The notes under the pieces: model-generated | Told to the model about the DNA's origin: nothing | Databases searched by the model: none | What the model saw: the letters and a program-made list of their open reading frames with translations, nothing else | Origin: CAZVAR01 sp964625225 | Lineage (GTDB): Bacteria > Pseudomonadota > Alphaproteobacteria > JAJUGE01 | Direction: 5' to 3' | DNA: 25,704 bases | NCBI GenBank assembly: GCA_964625225.1 | Contig: CAZVAR010000039.1 | Coordinates: 1 to 25,704 of the forward strand | Part shown: positions 21,968-25,704 of the stretch, one piece after another | How positions within the stretch are numbered: position 1 is the stretch's first letter | How the letters are laid out: each line of letters begins with the position of its first letter | Translations under genes and position numbers: made by a program

Positions 21968-22716
21968 CCGGAGTCCGGGACCGGCGCGCCATCGACCGTG
22001 AGACGGTCCACCCGCTCGGGGTAGAAGCAGAGATAACCGGCGATCTTGCGGCATTCGGGCCGCGGCACCGGATACGACCAGGCCACGTCCGCGACGAGCC
22101 TGTCGCCGTCTCGCGCCGACCAGTACCGGGCCGAGCCCTTGTAGGGGCAGGCCGAGATGGTGTCCGAGTCGGTCAGCAGGTCGGTGCGCACGTCCTCCGG
22201 CGGGATGTAATAGCGGGCCGGCAGGCCGGTTTCGAACAGGAAGCGACCACGCGTCGTCTCGGCCAGCGTCCGTCCGCCCAGCTCGACCCGTACCGCGCGA
22301 GCACTGTCGAGGATGTCGACCCGGTGATACGGATCGCGCGGGTGGACGGCGATCCGCTCGTCCTCTTCGTGCCAGGCATCGATCCGGTCGAATTGGAAGG
22401 CGATGCGCTCTGCGATGTCGGCGACGCCGTCGAGCGGCGCCTCGTAGCTCCAAGCGGCGTTCTCGGACCGCTTCTCTCCGGCGGCGATGGTCCAGTAAGC
22501 GGCGTCGCCCTTGTAGGGGCAATGCGTGGTGTGGTCGCTCCGTCGGAGCAGTTCCATCCGTACGGCGGCGCGCGGGAAGTAGTAGACCGGCGCGCAGCCT
22601 GCCTCGAGCAGCAGGATTGTCGCCGTGCTGTCGGCAATCGTCTCGCCGTCCAGGCTGGCGCGCACCCGCTTCGGGCTGGCATAGAGTGTGATGCGGCGCT
22701 CCGGGTCGTAGCTCAT
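21958..22716 (-). CDS. Tandem DUF427 protein
   Basis: A 252-residue protein made of two DUF427 domains. Each copy has a beta-rich VRAxLxGxTxAxT-like start, an APVYYFP or ARYYIPP segment and an identical CPYKGxAxYW motif (HCPYKGDAAYW and ACPYKGSARYW). The function of the family is unknown. ATG 22716 has GGGGAG nine bases upstream and is preferred to ATG 22740, where the ribosome binding site is too close. It converges with the nitrile hydratase operon, overlapping by ten bases, and is probably transcribed separately. Confidence 0.88.
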   Translation of the reverse strand: MSYDPERRITLYASPKRVRASLDGETIADSTATILLLEAGCAPVYYFPRAAVRMELLRRSDHTTHCPYKGDAAYWTIAAGEKRSENAAWSYEAPLDGVADIAERIAFQFDRIDAWHEEDERIAVHPRDPYHRVDILDSARAVRVELGGRTLAETTRGRFLFETGLPARYYIPPEDVRTDLLTDSDTISACPYKGSARYWSARDGDRLVADVAWSYPVPRPECRKIAGYLCFYPERVDRLTVDGAPVPDSGQS

Positions 22717-22813
22717 CGATCGTCGCTCCCCGGTGATCATCCCTGCCCGCGGTGCCGGTGCGGACCGTCGTCCCGACGCCGTCCAGAGTAAGAAGGCCCG
22801 TATCGGCGCGATT

Positions 22814-24343
22814 TCAAGCTTGCGTGCGACCGAGCGCCGGGCGGCGATAGCTCAGGGCCTCGGCGACGTGAATCCGGGCGATCCGCTCGGCGCCGTCCAT
22901 GTCGGCCAGCGTGCGCGCGACCCGCAGCACCCGGTGGTAGCCGCGCGCCGACAGCCGCAGCCGCTCGGCCGCGTCCGCCAGCAGCCGGCGGCCGGCCTCC
23001 TCCGGTGTTGCGACCGCCTCCAGGAGAGCGCCGTCGGCGGCGGCATTGACCCGGACGCCGGAGTCGGGTGCCAGCCGCCGATACCGTTCCTCCTGGCGCG
23101 TCCGCGCCGCCGCTACGCGCGCGGCGATCTCGGCCGAACCCTCAGCCGGCGGCGGCAGGGCGAGGTCGGCGGCCTCCACCCGGGGTACGTCCACGTGCAG
23201 GTCGATCCGGTCGAGCAATGGCCCGGACAGGCGGCCCTGATAGTCCGCGCCGCAGCGCGGGGCGCGGCCGCAGCCCTGTATCGGGTCGCCAAGATGGCCG
23301 CAGCGGCAGGGGTTCATCGCCGCCACGAGCTGGACCCGGGCAGGGTAGGTGACGTGGGTATTGGCGCGGGCGATTGTCGCATGCCCCGATTCGAGGGGCT
23401 GCCGCAGCGCCTCCAGCACCGGCCGAGGGAACTCCGGCAGCTCGTCCAGGAACAGCACGCCGCAATGGGCGAGCGAGACCTCCCCGGGCTTCGCACGCAA
23501 CCCGCCACCGACCAGCGCGGCGATCGAGGCCGAGTGATGCGGGTCGCGGAAGGGCGGGCGCCGCTTCAGCATGCCCCCCTGCAGCAGGCCGGCGACGCTG
23601 TGGATCATCCCGACCTCCAGCGCCTGGGCCGGAGTCAGCGGCGGCAGGATTCCCGGGAGTCGCGCCGCCAGCATCGACTTGCCGGATCCCGGCGGGCCGA
23701 CCATCAGGAGGTTGTGGGACCCTGCCGCGGCGACCTCAGCCGCCCGCTTGGCACTCTCCTGGCCCTTGATGTCCCGCAGATCCAAGATCGGGCCGAGGTC
23801 CTCGACCGGCGCGGGTGGCGGCGGCGACAGGATCTGCCGCCCCTTGAAGTGATTGACCAGCGCCAGCAGCGTGGCCGGTGCCAGCACGTCGAGATCGCCG
23901 GCCCAGGCGGCCTCGCCGCCGTTGGCGGCGGGGCAGACGATCCCGCGTCCGAGCCCGACCGCGCCCATCGCCGCCGGGAGGGCGCCGGCGACCGCGGCGA
24001 GGCTGCCGTCGAGCCCCAGCTCGCCGAGCGCGACATACGGCGCCACGTCCTCCGGCGACAGCACCTCCATCGCCACCAGCAGCGCAAGCGCGATCGGCAG
24101 GTCGAAATGGCTGCCCTCCTTCAGCAGATCGGCCGGGGCGAGATTGACAGTGATCCGCTTCGGCGGCAGCGCTAGGCCGAGCGCGTTGAGCGCGGCCCGC
24201 ACCCGCTCGCGGCTCTCCCCGACTGCCTTGTCGGGCAGGCCGACCACGGCGAACACGGGCGTGCCGCCGGCGAGGTGCACCTGCACGTCGACAGGCACGA
24301 CCTCGATTCCCTGAAAGGCGACGGTGCTGACGCGGGCGACCAT
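22814..24343 (-). CDS. comM: ComM/YifB-family AAA+ ATPase (Mg-chelatase-like)
   Basis: A 509-residue cytoplasmic AAA+ protein. The N-terminal ChlI domain (about 20-140, FAVVGLPDKAVGESRERVRAA) precedes the AAA+ core with Walker A GPPGSGKS (216-223), the DPHHSAS segment, Walker B GVLFLDE (295-301), a cysteine-rich loop MNPCRCGHLGDP and the C-terminal Mg_chelatase_C region ending SYRRPAL. In Vibrio ComM is a helicase that promotes branch migration during natural transformation; the gene is widespread in non-competent bacteria too. ATG 24343 is the best start, though with a poor ribosome binding site. An EcfG-like match lies 67 bases upstream. Confidence 0.92.
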   Translation of the reverse strand: MVARVSTVAFQGIEVVPVDVQVHLAGGTPVFAVVGLPDKAVGESRERVRAALNALGLALPPKRITVNLAPADLLKEGSHFDLPIALALLVAMEVLSPEDVAPYVALGELGLDGSLAAVAGALPAAMGAVGLGRGIVCPAANGGEAAWAGDLDVLAPATLLALVNHFKGRQILSPPPPAPVEDLGPILDLRDIKGQESAKRAAEVAAAGSHNLLMVGPPGSGKSMLAARLPGILPPLTPAQALEVGMIHSVAGLLQGGMLKRRPPFRDPHHSASIAALVGGGLRAKPGEVSLAHCGVLFLDELPEFPRPVLEALRQPLESGHATIARANTHVTYPARVQLVAAMNPCRCGHLGDPIQGCGRAPRCGADYQGRLSGPLLDRIDLHVDVPRVEAADLALPPPAEGSAEIAARVAAARTRQEERYRRLAPDSGVRVNAAADGALLEAVATPEEAGRRLLADAAERLRLSARGYHRVLRVARTLADMDGAERIARIHVAEALSYRRPALGRTQA

Positions 24344-24410
24344 GCGTTGCGCGGGCGGTGCTCTGAGACCGTTTGGAATCGTATCGTAAGTTGCGGAACC
24401 CCGTTGGGGC

Positions 24411-24435
24411 AACCGGCTCGGCGACGGGGCGTTCC
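24411..24435 (-). promoter_or_regulatory. Weak EcfG-like promoter before comM/yifB
   Basis: Minus strand GGAAC (24435-24431), 16-base spacer, GGTT (24414-24411). It differs from consensus at one -10 base and sits between the transporter stop and the yifB start. May be chance. Confidence 0.3.
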
Positions 24436-24440
24436 GGCCG

Positions 24441-25704
24441 TCAGCGCAACGGCCAGAACAGCAGGATCAGCGGCACGCCGACCACGACCACCAGAATCGA
24501 CAGCGGCAGGCCGAGCCGCGGATAGTCGGCGAACTTGTAACCGCCGGGCCCCATGACCAAGGCATTGGACTGATGTCCGATCGGCGTCAGGAAGTCGCAG
24601 GACGCCCCGATCGCGACGGCCATCAGCAGGCCGTCGAGCGTCAGCCCGAGCTGGCCGGCGAGGCTGGCGGCGATCGGCGCCATCACCAGCACTGTCGCGG
24701 CATTGTTCAGAACGGGCGTCACCAGCATGGTCGTGACCAGGATCAGCGCCACGATCGCGAAGGGCGGGAGCCCTTGGGCCAGAGCCGCGATCCAGCCGGC
24801 GACCAGCTCGGTCCCGCCGGTCGCCTGCACCGCCTCGGTGACGGGGATGAGGGCCCCGAGCAGGACGATCACCGGCCAGTCGATGGCACCGTAGATCTCG
24901 CGCAGCGTCAGCACACGCAGCAGCGCGATCAGCAGCACGGCGACCAGGAACGCGATCGACACCGGCACGATCTCGAGCGAGGCGGCGAGCACGGCGGCGG
25001 CCAGGATGCCGATCGGCAGCGCCGCCCGGTGCGGCCGCCCGAGCAGCAGGTTCCGCTCCGCGAGCGGCAGGCAGCCCAGAGTCCGGAGCGTCTCGGCCAT
25101 GCGTTCGAGATGCCCCTGGAGCAGGATCACGTCCCCCTCCTCGAAGCGGAGTTCGCTGAGGCGCTGGCGGATCGACCGCCCGCGACGGCGCACCCCAAGC
25201 AGATTCACGCCGAACCGCGAGCGCAGATGCAGTTCTGCCGGCGAGCAGCGGACCATCTGCGAATCGGCCAGCACGACGGCCTCGACCACGCCGACATCGT
25301 CGGACCGGACGTCCTCGGGCTCCAAGGTGCTGGCGCCGACCAGCTCGAGCTGGGCCGCGTCGATGACCCGCTTCAGCACGGTCGGCTCCGACTCCACCAG
25401 CAGTACGTCGCCCGCCTGCAATGTCGTCCGCGCCGACGGAATCATGCGCCGGCGCTCCTCGCGCAGGATAGCGATCACCGAGAGGTCGCGCTCGCCCAGC
25501 GCTTCGAGATCGCCCACGGTGCGGCCGACCGACCCGGAGTTCTCGGGGACGCGAACCTCGGAGATGTAATCCTCGATCCGGAAGCGCTCCTCCGGTGTGG
25601 TCTGCCCGCGCCGGCCGCCTGGCAACAGGCGCCAGCCGATGGTGAGGAACGCCACGCCGGCAGCGGCGATGCCGAGTCCGACCGGCGTGAAGTCGAACAT
25701 CCCG
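24441..25704 (-). CDS. SLC13/DASS-type permease with two RCK_C domains (5' end cut by window edge)
   Basis: C-terminal two thirds of a divalent anion:sodium symporter-like transporter; the visible 420 codons continue upstream past the edge, so the N-terminal membrane spans are missing. Two TrkA-C (RCK_C) domains come first: around VPENSGSVGRTVGDLEALG with LQAGDVLLVES, and a second ending LRFEEGDVILLQG. A membrane half follows with NNAATVLVMAPIA, the region of the sodium-site motif, and PIGHQSNALVMGPGGY. The ATG at 25700 is internal (MFDFTPVG segment), not the start. Possible substrates are dicarboxylates, sulfate or sulfonates; not resolvable here. A sulfate or sulfonate role would fit a TauD-type dioxygenase nearby, but the genes are not adjacent. 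Confidence 0.88.
   Translation of the reverse strand, partial: GMFDFTPVGLGIAAAGVAFLTIGWRLLPGGRRGQTTPEERFRIEDYISEVRVPENSGSVGRTVGDLEALGERDLSVIAILREERRRMIPSARTTLQAGDVLLVESEPTVLKRVIDAAQLELVGASTLEPEDVRSDDVGVVEAVVLADSQMVRCSPAELHLRSRFGVNLLGVRRRGRSIRQRLSELRFEEGDVILLQGHLERMAETLRTLGCLPLAERNLLLGRPHRAALPIGILAAAVLAASLEIVPVSIAFLVAVLLIALLRVLTLREIYGAIDWPVIVLLGALIPVTEAVQATGGTELVAGWIAALAQGLPPFAIVALILVTTMLVTPVLNNAATVLVMAPIAASLAGQLGLTLDGLLMAVAIGASCDFLTPIGHQSNALVMGPGGYKFADYPRLGLPLSILVVVVGVPLILLFWPLR

Overview
The window is a GC-rich chromosomal segment from what is most likely an alphaproteobacterium, probably of the Rhodospirillales. The pointers are a PAS_5-type protein, an acyl-CoA ligase embedded in a Liv-type ABC transporter locus, and GGAAC-N16-CGTT promoter motifs typical of the EcfG general stress sigma factor. 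I found no tRNA, rRNA, CRISPR array, prophage or transposase. Gene spacing and start signals look like ordinary chromosome, and long antisense open frames are common because of the base composition.

Layout. Positions 1-2564 (minus) hold the end of a branched-chain amino acid-type ABC transporter operon: an acyl-CoA ligase translationally coupled to a LivG-like ATPase that runs off the left edge. An arginase (minus) follows, then a stress block on the plus strand: glsB-like, yihY-like and a secreted tandem PRC-barrel protein. Next come a Tat-exported metallo-beta-lactamase-fold hydrolase, a large YdiJ-like FAD/Fe-S dehydrogenase, a leader with several possible RNA hairpins, and a NUDT19-like Nudix hydrolase. 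The middle holds a VanX/DdpX-type dipeptidase, a twin-CBS protein, a cysteine hydrolase, a PAS_5 protein, a TauD-dioxygenase/class III aminotransferase operon and a DUF2927 secreted protein. The right third has an EF-hand/9-residue-repeat/PRC-barrel secreted protein with a frameshifted PRC-barrel remnant beyond its terminator. It also has a complete cobalt-type nitrile hydratase operon (alpha, beta, activator), a tandem DUF427 protein, a ComM/YifB AAA+ protein and a truncated SLC13-type transporter with RCK_C domains.

How the parts fit. The most coherent theme is envelope and general stress. A consensus EcfG promoter precedes glsB-yihY, a near match precedes the CBS gene, and weaker matches precede the EF-hand/PRC gene and yifB. 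The PRC-barrel proteins form a small local family of two intact genes plus one decayed copy. The nitrile hydratase genes overlap by ATGA and are preceded by a 14-bp direct repeat at 20-bp period that looks like an operator. The best candidates for something undescribed are the repeat-stalk EF-hand/PRC protein with its pseudogene neighbour, the paired GTTCGG/CCGAAC palindromes before the tandem PRC gene, and the structured region before the Nudix gene. All function calls rest on motifs read by eye; no database search was run.
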